In this document: positions 17,091 to 27,172 of the stretch, piece after piece
Numbering within the stretch: position 1 is the stretch's first letter
How the letters are laid out: every line of letters begins with the position of its first letter
Assembly: GCF_007748195.1 (NCBI RefSeq)
Contig: NZ_CP037920.1
Location: 6,449,300 to 6,513,299, forward strand
DNA length: 64,000 bases
From: Gimesia aquarii
GTDB taxonomy: Bacteria > Planctomycetota > Planctomycetia > Planctomycetales > Planctomycetaceae
Direction: 5' to 3'
The notes under the pieces: model-generated
What the model saw: the letters and a program-made list of their open reading frames with translations, nothing else
What the model was told of the DNA's origin: nothing
Database searches by the model: none
Program-made: the position numbers and the translations under genes

Positions 17091-18182
17091 TTAAACGTTA
17101 AACAAGAAATGACAGATATCACCATCCTGCATTACATACTCTTTTCCTTCCACCCTGAGTTTACCGGCTTCTCGGATCGCTTTCTCAGACTCATACTCTT
17201 CGAGATCAGCTACGGAGAAGATTTCTGCACGAATAAACCCTCGTTCGAAATCGGAATGAATCACTCCCGCGGCTTGAGGGCCGGTTGCACCAATGGGAAT
17301 CGTCCAGGCGCGAATCTCTTTGACACCCGCGGTAAAATAACTTTGCAATCCTAGTGTGTGGTAAGCAGCTCGAGCTACAACGGCCAATGCTGGTTCCTGC
17401 AACCCCACGCTTTCGAGCATCTCCTTTCGATCTGCTTCATCCAGTTCTGCGATTTCCGATTCCAGACGACCACAGACGGGAACGACATCGCCTCCCTCTT
17501 TCGCAGCTCGTTCGCGAACCTGTTGTACCAATGCTCCTTCGCCATTGACATCATCTTCATCGACATTTGCTAGATACAAGACCGGCTTGGCCGTTAAAAA
17601 TTGATACCCTTTTAAGATTTTCTGTTGTTCCGGATCATCGAATTCCAGGCCACGAATCGGCTGATCGTTCTCTAGCCGAGCGGAGCATTCTTCCAAAACA
17701 ACCAACCGCGACTTCGCTTCTGCATTCCCCGAACGCGCTGTTTTTGTTGCTTTTTCTTTGGCAGATTCGACTGTCTGTAGATCTGCCAACATCAATTCCA
17801 TATCGATGGTTTCAATATCACTGATCGGATCGACTTTGCCTTCTACATGAATGACGTCACTATCCTCAAAACAGCGAACGACGTGCAAAATCGCATCGAC
17901 ATTTCGAATATGTGAGAGGAATTTATTCCCCAGACCCTCTCCTTCCGAAGCACCACGTACAATACCAGCAATATCTACCAGCCTTAAAATCGCGGGAATG
18001 ACTTTATCGGTGGAAATAAAGCCATGGATAATGTCCAGGCGGGGATCTGGTACGTTGACAATCCCCACATTGGGTTCAATCGTACAGAAGGGATAATTTT
18101 CGCTTGCGATTCCCGCAGCAGTTAACGCATTAAATAAAGTCGATTTACCTACATTTGGCAGGCCAACAATACCAGCTTCCAT
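17091..18182 (-). CDS. ychF: redox-regulated ATPase/GTPase YchF (EngD/Ola1)
   Basis: 363 residues. G1 motif [14 protein letters not shown] at the N-terminus, [11 protein letters not shown] in switch I, and [20 protein letters not shown] in switch II. The base-specificity position reads LANVDEDD, the NxxE form typical of the Ola1/YchF group that favours ATP over GTP. A coiled-coil part follows at about residues 130-170, and a TGS-type C-terminal domain carries [14 protein letters not shown]. It is a ribosome-associated ATPase. It is divergent from the sulfatase gene. Confidence 0.96.
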   Translation of the reverse strand: MEAGIVGLPNVGKSTLFNALTAAGIASENYPFCTIEPNVGIVNVPDPRLDIIHGFISTDKVIPAILRLVDIAGIVRGASEGEGLGNKFLSHIRNVDAILHVVRCFEDSDVIHVEGKVDPISDIETIDMELMLADLQTVESAKEKATKTARSGNAEAKSRLVVLEECSARLENDQPIRGLEFDDPEQQKILKGYQFLTAKPVLYLANVDEDDVNGEGALVQQVRERAAKEGGDVVPVCGRLESEIAELDEADRKEMLESVGLQEPALAVVARAAYHTLGLQSYFTAGVKEIRAWTIPIGATGPQAAGVIHSDFERGFIRAEIFSVADLEEYESEKAIREAGKLRVEGKEYVMQDGDICHFLFNV

Positions 18183-18517
18183 AGCTCTTTTCAGTAATTA
18201 TTATTGATTCTCATGTAAACAGAGCCCAGTCGATCATTCTATGATGCTCAGGGCCACTTTCATTGTGGCTCATCATAGCGTAGTCAGGAATTAAAGGGAA
18301 ATGATCGACTCAACTCTCATTTCTTTTCGAATTTATCTGAGAATAGAAACAAAGAACCCCAACAAAACTCCAGTAAGAGTGGTATAAATCTAAGGCATAT
18401 TAAAATATTGCTACCCTTCCCCCAATCAGATAGTTAAACTTAATGGATCATTTTTCTTTCGGAAATCGATTTATATCTGAAATACAGCCCAGGCGAACAC
18501 ACTATGATGAGTAGGTT
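18183..18517. other. divergent intergenic region
   Basis: 335 bp between ychF and the sulfatase gene. A short imperfect stem, GGCCAC...GTGGC, occurs near 18251-18267. The region is otherwise AT rich and should hold promoters for both genes. No RNA or small gene is recognised. Confidence 0.35.
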
Positions 18518-20311
18518 ATGCGATCAATTCTGTACCTTTTGACTTTCATCTCGACCCTATTGGTCTCATTGACCAACTGCCTCGCAGAAGATCCAGCAAT
18601 TGTAAAACCCAATATTGTTCTGGTCATCACTGACGATCAGGGATACGGGGATATTGCCGCGCATGGCAATGCGAAGATCAAAACTCCTCATCTGGATCAG
18701 CTCTATCAAAAGAGCCTGCGATTAACGAATTTCCATGTGGACCCGACTTGTGCACCCACACGATCAGCGCTGATGACCGGCCGCTATTCAACGCGTACCG
18801 GAGTCTGGCATACCATCATGGGGCGTTCTCTGATGGACACCAATGAAGTCACGCTGGCAGAAGTGCTGAAGAGTAATGGTTATCAAACTGGCTTATTTGG
18901 AAAATGGCATCTGGGTGATAATTATCCATTGCGACCACAGGATCAAGGGTTTGATACGGTTGTACAACATGGAGGCGGCGGTGTCGGACAGACTCCCGAC
19001 CATTGGCAAAACGATTATTTCGACGATACCTATCTCCGCAAAGGCAACCCGGAAAAATTCCAGGGCTATTGTACTGACATCTGGTTTGATGAAGCCTTGA
19101 AGTTTATCGACGCAAATAAATCGAAGCCATTTTTTGCTTACATTTCTACGAATGCACCTCATAGCCCATATCTGGTCGATGAAAAATACAGTGCCCCTTA
19201 TAACGGGCAAGGTATACCGGGTAATATGGCTCCCTTTTATGGAATGATTACGAATATCGACGATAACATCGGTCGTTTACTCAATCGACTGAAAGAATGG
19301 GGCCTCGAAGAGAATACCATCTTGATCTTTATGACGGATAATGGAACAGCGGCTGGAGTCCATCGTCCGAAACCCAAAGATCTTTCCAAAAAACAACAAC
19401 GTCGACTCTCCAGAGGCAAACCAATTGTTCTCGACACCTGGCTCGGTTACAACGCAGGTATGCGCGGTACAAAAGGCTCTGAATATGATGGTGGCCACCG
19501 GGTTCCCTGTTATTTCTATTGGCCTAAGGGAAAGCTTTCTGGTGGACGTGATATTAACCAACTCACTGCGCACATTGATATCCTCCCCACACTGGCGGAA
19601 CTTTGTAATCTGACCATATCCAGTGAATTGAAACTGGACGGTACCAGCCTGGTCCCTATTCTAAATGGTAGTAAAGACGAGTTGCGAAAACGCACATTGC
19701 TCGTTCACTCTCAACGAATTGAATCTCCCGAAAAATGGAGAAAAAGTTCTGTCATGAGTGAACGTTGGAGATTGGTCAATGAAAAAGAACTCTACGATAT
19801 TCAGGCTGATCCTGGACAAAGCAAAAACGTCGCCGCTGATTATCCAGGTGTTGTAAAATATCTTACCGCTGAATATGAAAAATGGTGGAGTAGTTTGGCT
19901 CCCACGTTTGATCGTTATGTCGCAATTGGTATTGGATCAAAATTTGAAAACCCCTCACATCTGACTTGTCATGATTGGCACGCTCCCATTAATCAAGTCC
20001 CCTGGAACCATCGATTGATTGCCAAGAATCCTGTAGCCAATGGGTTCTGGATTGTTGATGTAAACGAACCAGGCACCTATGAAATCACACTCCGCTGTCG
20101 TCCTGAATCGGCATATCACCCGTTGAAAAAAGGTATTGCCCGTATTCGATTGGGAGACCAGAAACAGGAACAAAAAGTGTCGGAAGGAGATCTTTCGACG
20201 ACTTTTATATTGAAACTTTCACGAGGGCAAAAAAAACTACAAACCTGGCTGGATGAAGGCAATGGTGTTTCACGCGGCGCCTTCTTCGTAGAAATTTTCC
20301 GCAAAGAATGA
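18518..20311 (+). CDS. secreted formylglycine-type arylsulfatase
   Basis: 597 residues. The signal peptide spans residues 1-23 (ending CLA). Metal ligands Asp39-Asp40 lie in VITDDQGYGD. The sulfatase signature is CAPTRSALMTGR at 78-89, with Cys78 the residue converted to formylglycine. GLFGKWHLGD and the later GGHRVPCYFYWP follow the family. A C-terminal beta-rich domain (about 500-597, with EPGTYEITLRC) may bind the substrate. It probably removes sulfate from algal or animal polysaccharides in the periplasm. Planctomycetes carry many such genes; no formylglycine-generating enzyme is in the window. A GAGTAGG precedes the start. Confidence 0.93.
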   Translation: MRSILYLLTFISTLLVSLTNCLAEDPAIVKPNIVLVITDDQGYGDIAAHGNAKIKTPHLDQLYQKSLRLTNFHVDPTCAPTRSALMTGRYSTRTGVWHTIMGRSLMDTNEVTLAEVLKSNGYQTGLFGKWHLGDNYPLRPQDQGFDTVVQHGGGGVGQTPDHWQNDYFDDTYLRKGNPEKFQGYCTDIWFDEALKFIDANKSKPFFAYISTNAPHSPYLVDEKYSAPYNGQGIPGNMAPFYGMITNIDDNIGRLLNRLKEWGLEENTILIFMTDNGTAAGVHRPKPKDLSKKQQRRLSRGKPIVLDTWLGYNAGMRGTKGSEYDGGHRVPCYFYWPKGKLSGGRDINQLTAHIDILPTLAELCNLTISSELKLDGTSLVPILNGSKDELRKRTLLVHSQRIESPEKWRKSSVMSERWRLVNEKELYDIQADPGQSKNVAADYPGVVKYLTAEYEKWWSSLAPTFDRYVAIGIGSKFENPSHLTCHDWHAPINQVPWNHRLIAKNPVANGFWIVDVNEPGTYEITLRCRPESAYHPLKKGIARIRLGDQKQEQKVSEGDLSTTFILKLSRGQKKLQTWLDEGNGVSRGAFFVEIFRKE

Positions 20312-20346
20312 TTACTGAAATCGCTTTGAATACATTTTTTGTTTAG

Positions 20347-21168
20347 TCAGGCAGACGAAGCCTGTTCAATACCAACCCGGGCCTGGATGCGATCTGTCTC
20401 AATCAATTGCTGTAAACGCCTTTGATTCTCTTCTAACTGATCACGAGAGTTTTCAGAATGCCATAAGTGGAAGACCGACGCAGCGAAACGTGCATCTTTG
20501 TGATAGATCCCATTTCTAATGAGTCGTAATACCAAATCAGAGTCTTCCATTCCCCAACCTGTGTAATCTTCATCAAAACCATTGATCGCCAGCAGATCTT
20601 CCTTCCAGACCGAAAGATTACAGGTTTTTGCCCCTTCCCACTGTCGGGCCAAACGTCGCCGATACCAACGCCCAAGTGGAACTCGAAATAACGGTGAGAC
20701 ACGATTGATCTGTTTGCGTTGGCGCGCACGAAACCATTGCTTCAGACTCCACGTGGAGACTGGAGTTTTTTGCTGAAGAATTTCTTTTGAGAAATTCTGT
20801 GAGAGCAAGATTCGATTTCCTGATAAAAACCATCCTTGCTCTGCCAGACTGTAATGCTGCTGTAAAAATGAGGGAGTAGGGATACAATCCCCGTCTGTGA
20901 ATACAATGTAGTCCGCTTGAGAACTTTGAATTGCTCTGTTTCGAATGGCACCTGCTCGAAATCCCTGGTCTGCATGCCAGACATGTTTTACTGGGAAAGA
21001 GGCTTGTTCACGAAACACATCTATAATTGCCTTGGTTTCATCCGTTGATCCATCATCGGCAATGATCAATTCATCGGGAGGTCGCTGTTGAGCGAGATAT
21101 CCTGTTAAGACTGCGTCCAATGCTTTGGGCCAATTATAAGTCGTAATAATTACAGCTAACTCAGCCAT
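20347..21168 (-). CDS. GT2 family glycosyltransferase
   Basis: 273 residues. GT-A fold: AELAVIITTYNWPKAL at the start, ELIIADDGSTDETKAI, a DxD-type TDGDCIP (metal-nucleotide sugar site), and a GWGMEDSDLVLRLIRNG segment typical of galactosyltransferase-like C-terminal regions of bacterial GT2 enzymes. It has no membrane segment, so it acts at the cytoplasmic face. It follows another GT2 gene by 4 bp on the same strand, so the two are co-transcribed and likely extend the same glycan. Confidence 0.88.
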   Translation of the reverse strand: MAELAVIITTYNWPKALDAVLTGYLAQQRPPDELIIADDGSTDETKAIIDVFREQASFPVKHVWHADQGFRAGAIRNRAIQSSQADYIVFTDGDCIPTPSFLQQHYSLAEQGWFLSGNRILLSQNFSKEILQQKTPVSTWSLKQWFRARQRKQINRVSPLFRVPLGRWYRRRLARQWEGAKTCNLSVWKEDLLAINGFDEDYTGWGMEDSDLVLRLIRNGIYHKDARFAASVFHLWHSENSRDQLEENQRRLQQLIETDRIQARVGIEQASSA

Positions 21169-21172
21169 CGCT

Positions 21173-21934
21173 TTAACGGATTTCTTCCTGATTTTCGCGG
21201 TTGATGACCATCAATTTCAAATAACGATAATAGGTCCCTTCTGCATTCGAGATAGCCAGCATAAATCCCTCTTTTCCATCAAGAAAACCAGCACGTAAAA
21301 AATACGTTCGGATAAACGTCCACAGACCATGTAGAATTGCTTTTGTGAGCCCTGATTTCTGTTTTTCTTCAGCCAGCATTTTCGCTCCGGCAGTTGAGTA
21401 CGAATTCATCGTATTCAATATCTGTTCCACAGTCAGCAATGACTCATGAATGATCGGCTCTTTCAGTTTTCCGGTTTTTCCATCCACGATGATCCGCTCA
21501 TGAACCAAATCATCGCTGAAACGTGCTTTTCCCCTGCGAAAGAGCCGCACGACACGATCCGGCCACCAACCACTATGTTTCATATAGCGACCACAATAAT
21601 TAGAGCGGCGAGGCATTGTATAGGCATCATAGCGACCTGAGATCTGAATAATGCGTTTAATCTCTGTTTGTAAGTCGTAAGAAATGCGCTCATCTGCATC
21701 GATTGAGAGTACCCAATCCTTAGTGGCGTATTGTAATGCGCGATTTTTTTGTGGGCCAAAACCGGGCCAGTCTGTTTCATAGACTTTATCTGTAAATTCC
21801 TTGCAAATCGTCAGCGTCTGATCTGTGCTTCCAGAATCCAACACTATGATTTCATCCGCCCAGATAACCGAAGTCAAACACTCCCGAATTGAAGACTCTT
21901 CGTTTTTTACAATGACAATAATCGATAACGACAT
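21173..21934 (-). CDS. GT2 glycosyltransferase, WaaE/KdtX-like
   Basis: 253 residues. LSIIVIVKNEESSIRECL, then WADEIIVLDSGSTDQTL and a DWVLSIDADERIS motif with the DxD. This form, with tryptophan before ADEIIVLDSGSTD and a second basic half (RFSDDLVHERIIVDG), matches LPS core beta-glucosyltransferases of the WaaE/KdtX group. It probably acts on the heptose or Kdo core. Its stop lies 4 bp before the downstream GT2 start. The upstream region up to the kinase gene is divergent. Confidence 0.85.
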   Translation of the reverse strand: MSLSIIVIVKNEESSIRECLTSVIWADEIIVLDSGSTDQTLTICKEFTDKVYETDWPGFGPQKNRALQYATKDWVLSIDADERISYDLQTEIKRIIQISGRYDAYTMPRRSNYCGRYMKHSGWWPDRVVRLFRRGKARFSDDLVHERIIVDGKTGKLKEPIIHESLLTVEQILNTMNSYSTAGAKMLAEEKQKSGLTKAILHGLWTFIRTYFLRAGFLDGKEGFMLAISNAEGTYYRYLKLMVINRENQEEIR

Positions 21935-22155
21935 AAAGCTGACTTTTTCTTCTCACTATCCTATTAAACAACGGTCCACAAAATATTCGAACATTTTTCG
22001 AGATTGTCAACCATGTATGATCCTGTTAAAAAAGGATACTTGATTGATTTTAAACGATTATTATCCAACACACTAATTCCAATAAAGATTGCCAAGAGTT
22101 TGGCAGGATTCTGCCGCCCCGAAAAGAGCAATCACCAAAATCATGAAAAGCCCCG

Positions 22156-22905
22156 GTGAAATTGTCTGATTTCCATTCCGAAGAGAGTTCCTACTTCAAA
22201 TTATTCGATGACGGTGCCACTTATACGAAAATTCGCTGTCTTAAAGAAGAAGACTTACGTTCCGTATGGTTAATTGATATTCCCGGACGCGGTTTGACGA
22301 CAATTAAGCGCTGGCCTATTAACTGGAAGCTACGCTGGAAATCGTTTTTCAAACAATCTCAACCCCAACGACAAATTTCAGGTGCCTGGAAATTATTAGC
22401 CGTGGGTGTGAATACACCACAACCGGTGACTCCTGTTTATCGTTCGAATCACTATTTCCAATTGGAAATGCCTTTTATCGAGGGCTCAACTGCATTTGAA
22501 GCACTAAAACGAAATCCCGGTTCCTCAGACGCTGAACTGTATCATATTGCGAGAGAACTAGGCTCAATTGTTCGCCGTCTCGCGATGTCCCATCTACGTC
22601 ATCGAGATCTTAAGCTGGAAAATGTGGTCGTTAAATCAGCCAATGCGTCTCAGACACAGCCCACTTTATGGCTCATAGATCCTGTGGGGATTCGCTTTTG
22701 TGTTTCTCCTCTGCAGGCAATCGTCTGCATGCTTGATCGCTTGGCAATTCAACCCATTAATGAGAGCATCCCCTTGCCTCTCTCGCTCTGTATCATTTGT
22801 ATACGTTCAGCGACTCAATTCTATTCTTCCAAGAAACGCAGACTCTTTTTTCGGATGTTACGTAAGCAGCTCAACAAATCTCTGCATCCGATGGGTACAA
22901 AATGA
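22156..22905 (+). CDS. WaaP/InaA-like lipopolysaccharide core kinase
   Basis: 249 residues from GTG 22156; an in-frame stop just upstream leaves no ATG choice. The kinase-like catalytic loop is HRDLKLENVV (His149 to Val158), and the metal-binding position is LIDPVG (Asp175) in place of DFG, as often seen in InaA/KdoK-type LPS kinases. A lysine in TTIKRW probably fills the ATP-binding role. Expected function is phosphorylation of heptose or Kdo in the LPS core. It stands between GT2 genes and the GT87-like gene, and hldE and waaF lie nearby, which fits. Confidence 0.75.
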   Translation: MKLSDFHSEESSYFKLFDDGATYTKIRCLKEEDLRSVWLIDIPGRGLTTIKRWPINWKLRWKSFFKQSQPQRQISGAWKLLAVGVNTPQPVTPVYRSNHYFQLEMPFIEGSTAFEALKRNPGSSDAELYHIARELGSIVRRLAMSHLRHRDLKLENVVVKSANASQTQPTLWLIDPVGIRFCVSPLQAIVCMLDRLAIQPINESIPLPLSLCIICIRSATQFYSSKKRRLFFRMLRKQLNKSLHPMGTK

Positions 22906-23012
22906 TTGATCTTGCCCCGATCAGCTAAAAGAAATAAAAGCTCTTTTTGTATTTATTCTGCTGAAAGAACCACTTGTCTTTCCCCGTAAGGCAACCATTC
23001 CCCAGGTCTGGT

Positions 23013-24272
23013 ATGAATCCATTCTCGCAAAATCCATTGTATTCTCAATCTCCTCTTGTCGAAGAAATGTCAGGAGCCATCTGGCTTAAAAGGGCATTGA
23101 TTTTGTGGGGAATCCTCTGGATTGCTGTCAGCGTGAAATTTATCATTCAACCAGAGAAAAAATCTGTTTATCCCTGCTTTGCAGATTCTTCCCTCAACTG
23201 GTGGGCCGATCGCAGTCTCTACGATAATGAACATCAACAAACGGGCTTTCGATATAGTCCGACATTTGCACTCGCCTTTACACCTTTCGCCGTACTGCCT
23301 GCAACTATCGGCGGCATCCTTTGGTCTGCACTGAATATCGCCTTACTTGTATATGCACTGCGGTTATTGGTGAAAGAAGTCTTTCCAGGTAGCTGGCCGA
23401 AATGGCAGGAAGCCTGTTTTCTGACTCTGAGTTTAGCTGGATGCACGCGCGCCATCTGGTCTGCTCAAAGCAATTCACTTGTGTTTGCATTGGCGGTCTT
23501 CGCTGTGGTGTCCATTAAGAAAGAGCGCTGGTGGGTCGCTGCCATTATTCTAGCGACAGCAGTACATATTAAACTCTGGCCAGCCGCACTCGCGTTATTA
23601 TTAATGGCTCGGTTTCCCAAGCAATTGATGGGACGATTTGCAACAGCTTGTGTGCTCTTGATCTTCCCCCCTTTCTTAACGCGTCCTCTTCCAGTTGTCA
23701 TTCAACAATATCAGGACTGGTACACTCTGTTAACAGGCCCCTACCGTACACTCAGGCAAGCAGGATTGCGCGACGCTTATACAATTGCCGAACAGTTTGG
23801 TACGTACGTAGATGATCGTGTCTATACTCTCTTACAATTGGGAATGGCGGGACTAGCATTATTTTGGTGCCTCAGACTTGCCAAGGTAGCAAATTCCAAT
23901 CAAACCTATTTCACAGGTGTTCTCACTACCTGGGTTTGCTGGCAATTACTGGTCGGCCCCGGAACGGAAAGGCTGACCTTTTTACTGGCTGCTCCCATTG
24001 CAAGCTGGGCGTTGATTGTAAGCGTAAAAGAGCATTGCCATCCCGTGCTGGCAGCTACCGCCTGGCTCATGCTGATTCCACTGGGAACCGGTGGTATAGA
24101 ACGCCTGCTTCTACCACTCGCCTCCTGGTCCCCTGCGATCTTACCGTTAGGGATCATACCTCTCATGGCGTGGCAGTTTATTTACATCGAAAGTCGGGCT
24201 CATAAAGACCTGACCAACCAAATTGACGAACAAGATGATTTTCAGAAGCAACAAACTTCGTTCGCAGCCTGA
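23013..24272 (+). CDS. GT87-like (DUF2029) membrane glycosyltransferase
   Basis: About 419 residues from ATG 23013; a TTG at 22974 would add 13 but is a poor start. About ten hydrophobic segments. The first loop contains WADRSLYDNEHQQTGFRYSP, matching the family's tyrosine-proline pattern (RYSPTFALAFTPFAVLP), then helices with CTRAIWSAQSNSLVFAL. GT87 enzymes are polyprenyl-phosphate-mannose-dependent mannosyltransferases in actinobacteria; the sugar here is unknown. It converges on waaF with 7 bp between the stops. Confidence 0.78.
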   Translation: MNPFSQNPLYSQSPLVEEMSGAIWLKRALILWGILWIAVSVKFIIQPEKKSVYPCFADSSLNWWADRSLYDNEHQQTGFRYSPTFALAFTPFAVLPATIGGILWSALNIALLVYALRLLVKEVFPGSWPKWQEACFLTLSLAGCTRAIWSAQSNSLVFALAVFAVVSIKKERWWVAAIILATAVHIKLWPAALALLLMARFPKQLMGRFATACVLLIFPPFLTRPLPVVIQQYQDWYTLLTGPYRTLRQAGLRDAYTIAEQFGTYVDDRVYTLLQLGMAGLALFWCLRLAKVANSNQTYFTGVLTTWVCWQLLVGPGTERLTFLLAAPIASWALIVSVKEHCHPVLAATAWLMLIPLGTGGIERLLLPLASWSPAILPLGIIPLMAWQFIYIESRAHKDLTNQIDEQDDFQKQQTSFAA

Positions 24273-24279
24273 ACTTATT

Positions 24280-25344
24280 TCAGGCCGCGTTTGTGCTCGA
24301 TTGATTTAACAAAGAAACGACCGCCTGAAAAACCTGATTGGCTCCAAGATCTTTCATACAACGATGGTGACCTAAAGGACAAACCCGTTGCTGACAGGGA
24401 CCGCAGTCTAAATCGAGCTGTAAATGCTTACCATGTTCATAAAATGTTTCGCTCCATAAAATATGGGTCGGTCCAAATAGTGTGACTACTGGTACCTGAA
24501 AAGGAGCTGCGAAATGGCGTGGACCTGAATCTGTCGACACTAACAAAGCGGCTTGTCGAATGGCGGCTTTAGTCAGTCCCAGATGGGGTGGCTCAGCTGC
24601 CAGGGAAACCACCATTGGGTGTTTAGCCTGCTTCACGATCTCGAGGGCCTCTGCTTTTTCGGCAGGTCCACAGACAACTAATACAGACCGTTTCAATTCC
24701 ATAGCTATCCGCCGCGCTAACTCTGCAAAATGAGCAGTCGGCCAATGCTTAGCTGCACCAAAAGCGCCTCCTGGATTAAGGCAAATCATAGGAAGACTTT
24801 TGAATTCGGGAGATTGTTTATCCAGAAACAACTGCCAGCGTTTTTGTTCGGCAGTCGTCACTGAAAGTGACATCGATCGGGATAAAGGCAATGGTACTTT
24901 CGCCTCTTGCTGACTTCTTTCAATTAAGTAAGTAGCAATACGTAAATATTCATCAATAGCAGGATGTGGTTCTGATCTATTTTTCATTGGAATTGGATCT
25001 GTCAATAACCAATGACGACTATCACGACTAATACCAATCCGCCGCGGAATGCCTGCTAAAAATGACATCCAGGCACTTCGAAAAGAATTAGGGAAAAGAA
25101 CCGCTACATCAAACCGTTCACGCCGTAACTGATTGAGAAAGCGGACTTGAGGAACGAGCTTTTGCTTGGTCTCCCAAGCGATCTTACGATCAACAAAGTC
25201 AAGACCTTCCAATACATCGGCAACATAGGGTTTCTGAATCGTAACGATTTCTGAACCAGTAAATTGCTGACGAATTGCTTGCAAAGCCGGTGTTGCCATT
25301 ACGGCATCACCGATCCAGTTCGGTAAAAAAATAGCTATTTTCAT
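24280..25344 (-). CDS. waaF: ADP-heptose:LPS heptosyltransferase II (GT9)
   Basis: 354 residues. It starts MKIAIFLPNWIGDAVMATPALQAI, the RfaF signature. The second domain carries LNPGGAFGAAKHWP and VSTDSGPRHFAAPFQVPVVTLFGPT, the ADP-heptose binding loop, and a cysteine-rich C-terminus (CGPCQQRVCPLGHHRCM) typical of the family. It adds L-glycero-D-manno-heptose to the LPS inner core. Its start overlaps the stop of hldE by 4 bases (ATGA), so the two are translationally coupled, as the pathway would predict. Confidence 0.93.
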   Translation of the reverse strand: MKIAIFLPNWIGDAVMATPALQAIRQQFTGSEIVTIQKPYVADVLEGLDFVDRKIAWETKQKLVPQVRFLNQLRRERFDVAVLFPNSFRSAWMSFLAGIPRRIGISRDSRHWLLTDPIPMKNRSEPHPAIDEYLRIATYLIERSQQEAKVPLPLSRSMSLSVTTAEQKRWQLFLDKQSPEFKSLPMICLNPGGAFGAAKHWPTAHFAELARRIAMELKRSVLVVCGPAEKAEALEIVKQAKHPMVVSLAAEPPHLGLTKAAIRQAALLVSTDSGPRHFAAPFQVPVVTLFGPTHILWSETFYEHGKHLQLDLDCGPCQQRVCPLGHHRCMKDLGANQVFQAVVSLLNQSSTNAA

Positions 25345-26885
25345 CCGGCTTTTCGTTTCGGAGGTTCAATAGGTCGTATTAATGCAGACTCAACAGTATC
25401 ACTTTCTTGATTCCTACGGATCGTTCCCAAGATCTGTGTAGTCGAAATGCCAGGAGTCATTCCAAGAGCCCTGACTTCGCCTCCATAAGACTCTACGATC
25501 TCCCAACCAACGATTTCTTCTTTCTCGTAGGTCCCCCCTTTGACCAACAAATCCGGTTTGAGTTGCCGAAGTAATTCACAAGGTGTCGTCTCTTCAAAAA
25601 TCACGACATAGTCGATTCCCTCTAAGGCTGCCAACATAGAAGCACGGTGCGACTCTCCAAAAATGGGACGGTCTGGACCTTTCTCTAAAGACCGTACACT
25701 ATCGTCACTATTCACAGCAACGATCAGACAATCTCCTTCAGCGGCTGCCTGCTCCAGATAAGTCACATGCCCTACATGCATCACATCAAAACAGCCGTTA
25801 GTCAAAACCACTTTCTGTCCCAACTTTTGACGCGCCATGACATGCCGTTTAAGCTCTTCTAATGACAAAACTTTTTCACTAGTGACACGCGCTCCCATCA
25901 GCAGGTCGGCCAGCATCTCTTCACGGCTGATCGTGACCACACCAATCTGTTCTACCTCCAGACCTCCGGCTACATTAGCGAGACGTGCCAGGTCAATGGG
26001 ATTGATTCCGGCAGCACTTCCGACACCGATCGTTGCCAGTACCATGTCACCAGCGCCGGTGATATCATAGACCTCTCGTTTGCGTGTCGGCAGGAGTTCT
26101 GTTACACCATCGGCTTGGGTTAAAGCGATGCCATCACTGTCGAGTGTGACAAATGCATAATCCAGGTTCAACTCACGGCAAAGTTGTTTTCCCGCCCGGA
26201 ATGCATCATCACATGAGTTTACATCAAAACCAACTGCCCGTGATGATTCCAATCGATTGGGAGTAATCGCTGTTGCACCGGAGTAGATCTGGTAATCGCG
26301 TCCAGGACAAGGATCAACGATCACAGGCACTTCAAGCCTTCTTGCTTCTTCTAACACACAAGCTAATACTTCGGGAGTACAGACCCCCTTTGCATAATCA
26401 CTCACCAAAATTGCCTGATGATCCGATATCATCGGCAGTACTAAGTTGAGTAATGATTCTGACGTTGGTTGATCAAGTGGAGTCGTCTCTTCGCGATCCA
26501 CACGAAGGATTTGATGAGGATGCCTCTGCTGAGCACGACCCATAAAACGCTGTTTCACAGTAGTCGGTCGACTGGCATCTAGAATCATGGGCGAGCAATT
26601 GACGCCTTTTTCACTGAGAGCCTCCCTGACAGCCATACCATCGAAATCATTACCGACGACTCCTGCCATGGTCACTTGAGATTCGAGGCCGATCAGCATA
26701 TTAGCAACGTTCGCCGCGCCACCCAGCCGAACCTCCTGAGTATCTTCCCGTAACAGGATGACAGGCGCTTCCTGACTGATACGTTCAGCATTACCCCAAA
26801 TGTACCGATCCAGAATTAAATCTCCCAAGACGAGTATCTTAGGATTCCCTAATTTTTGAATTGTATTGATTAAATGGTAAGACAT
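25341..26885 (-). CDS. hldE: bifunctional heptose-7-phosphate kinase and heptose-1-phosphate adenylyltransferase
   Basis: About 514 residues from ATG 26885; a TTG at 26927 would add 14. Domain 1 is a PfkB-type kinase: KILVLGDLILDRYIWG, GGAANVANML near the sugar site, and VYDITGAGDMVLATIGVG (ATP and catalytic aspartate). Domain 2 is a nucleotidyltransferase: LTNGCFDVMHVGHVTYLEQA. The fused form makes ADP-D-glycero-D-manno-heptose, the donor for waaF. GmhA, GmhB and HldD are not in the window. The short C-terminal extension RRNQESDTV... is not conserved. Confidence 0.94.
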   Translation of the reverse strand: MSYHLINTIQKLGNPKILVLGDLILDRYIWGNAERISQEAPVILLREDTQEVRLGGAANVANMLIGLESQVTMAGVVGNDFDGMAVREALSEKGVNCSPMILDASRPTTVKQRFMGRAQQRHPHQILRVDREETTPLDQPTSESLLNLVLPMISDHQAILVSDYAKGVCTPEVLACVLEEARRLEVPVIVDPCPGRDYQIYSGATAITPNRLESSRAVGFDVNSCDDAFRAGKQLCRELNLDYAFVTLDSDGIALTQADGVTELLPTRKREVYDITGAGDMVLATIGVGSAAGINPIDLARLANVAGGLEVEQIGVVTISREEMLADLLMGARVTSEKVLSLEELKRHVMARQKLGQKVVLTNGCFDVMHVGHVTYLEQAAAEGDCLIVAVNSDDSVRSLEKGPDRPIFGESHRASMLAALEGIDYVVIFEETTPCELLRQLKPDLLVKGGTYEKEEIVGWEIVESYGGEVRALGMTPGISTTQILGTIRRNQESDTVESALIRPIEPPKRKAG

Positions 26886-27172
26886 AAATCTGGCATTTCG
26901 ATGTTGTTGTAAATCCAATTCAGACAATGTGATTTGAGGTCATCACAGGCTGCGGAATCATCATCAGAATTCACTTTTGAGTCAATGCCGATTCTGTAAA
27001 ATTAGGTAACCTACTAATAATGGGGTTAAACATTTCTTAACTACTCAAAGAACCCCTTACCTGCGCAATTAAGTCTACCCATGTCGTTTTACCTACTTGA
27101 GATCTTGCAAGTTCGTATGAGAAGATGAAGATAGTATATCGGATAAGAAAAGCTCGGCGTTTTGTGAGTGAA

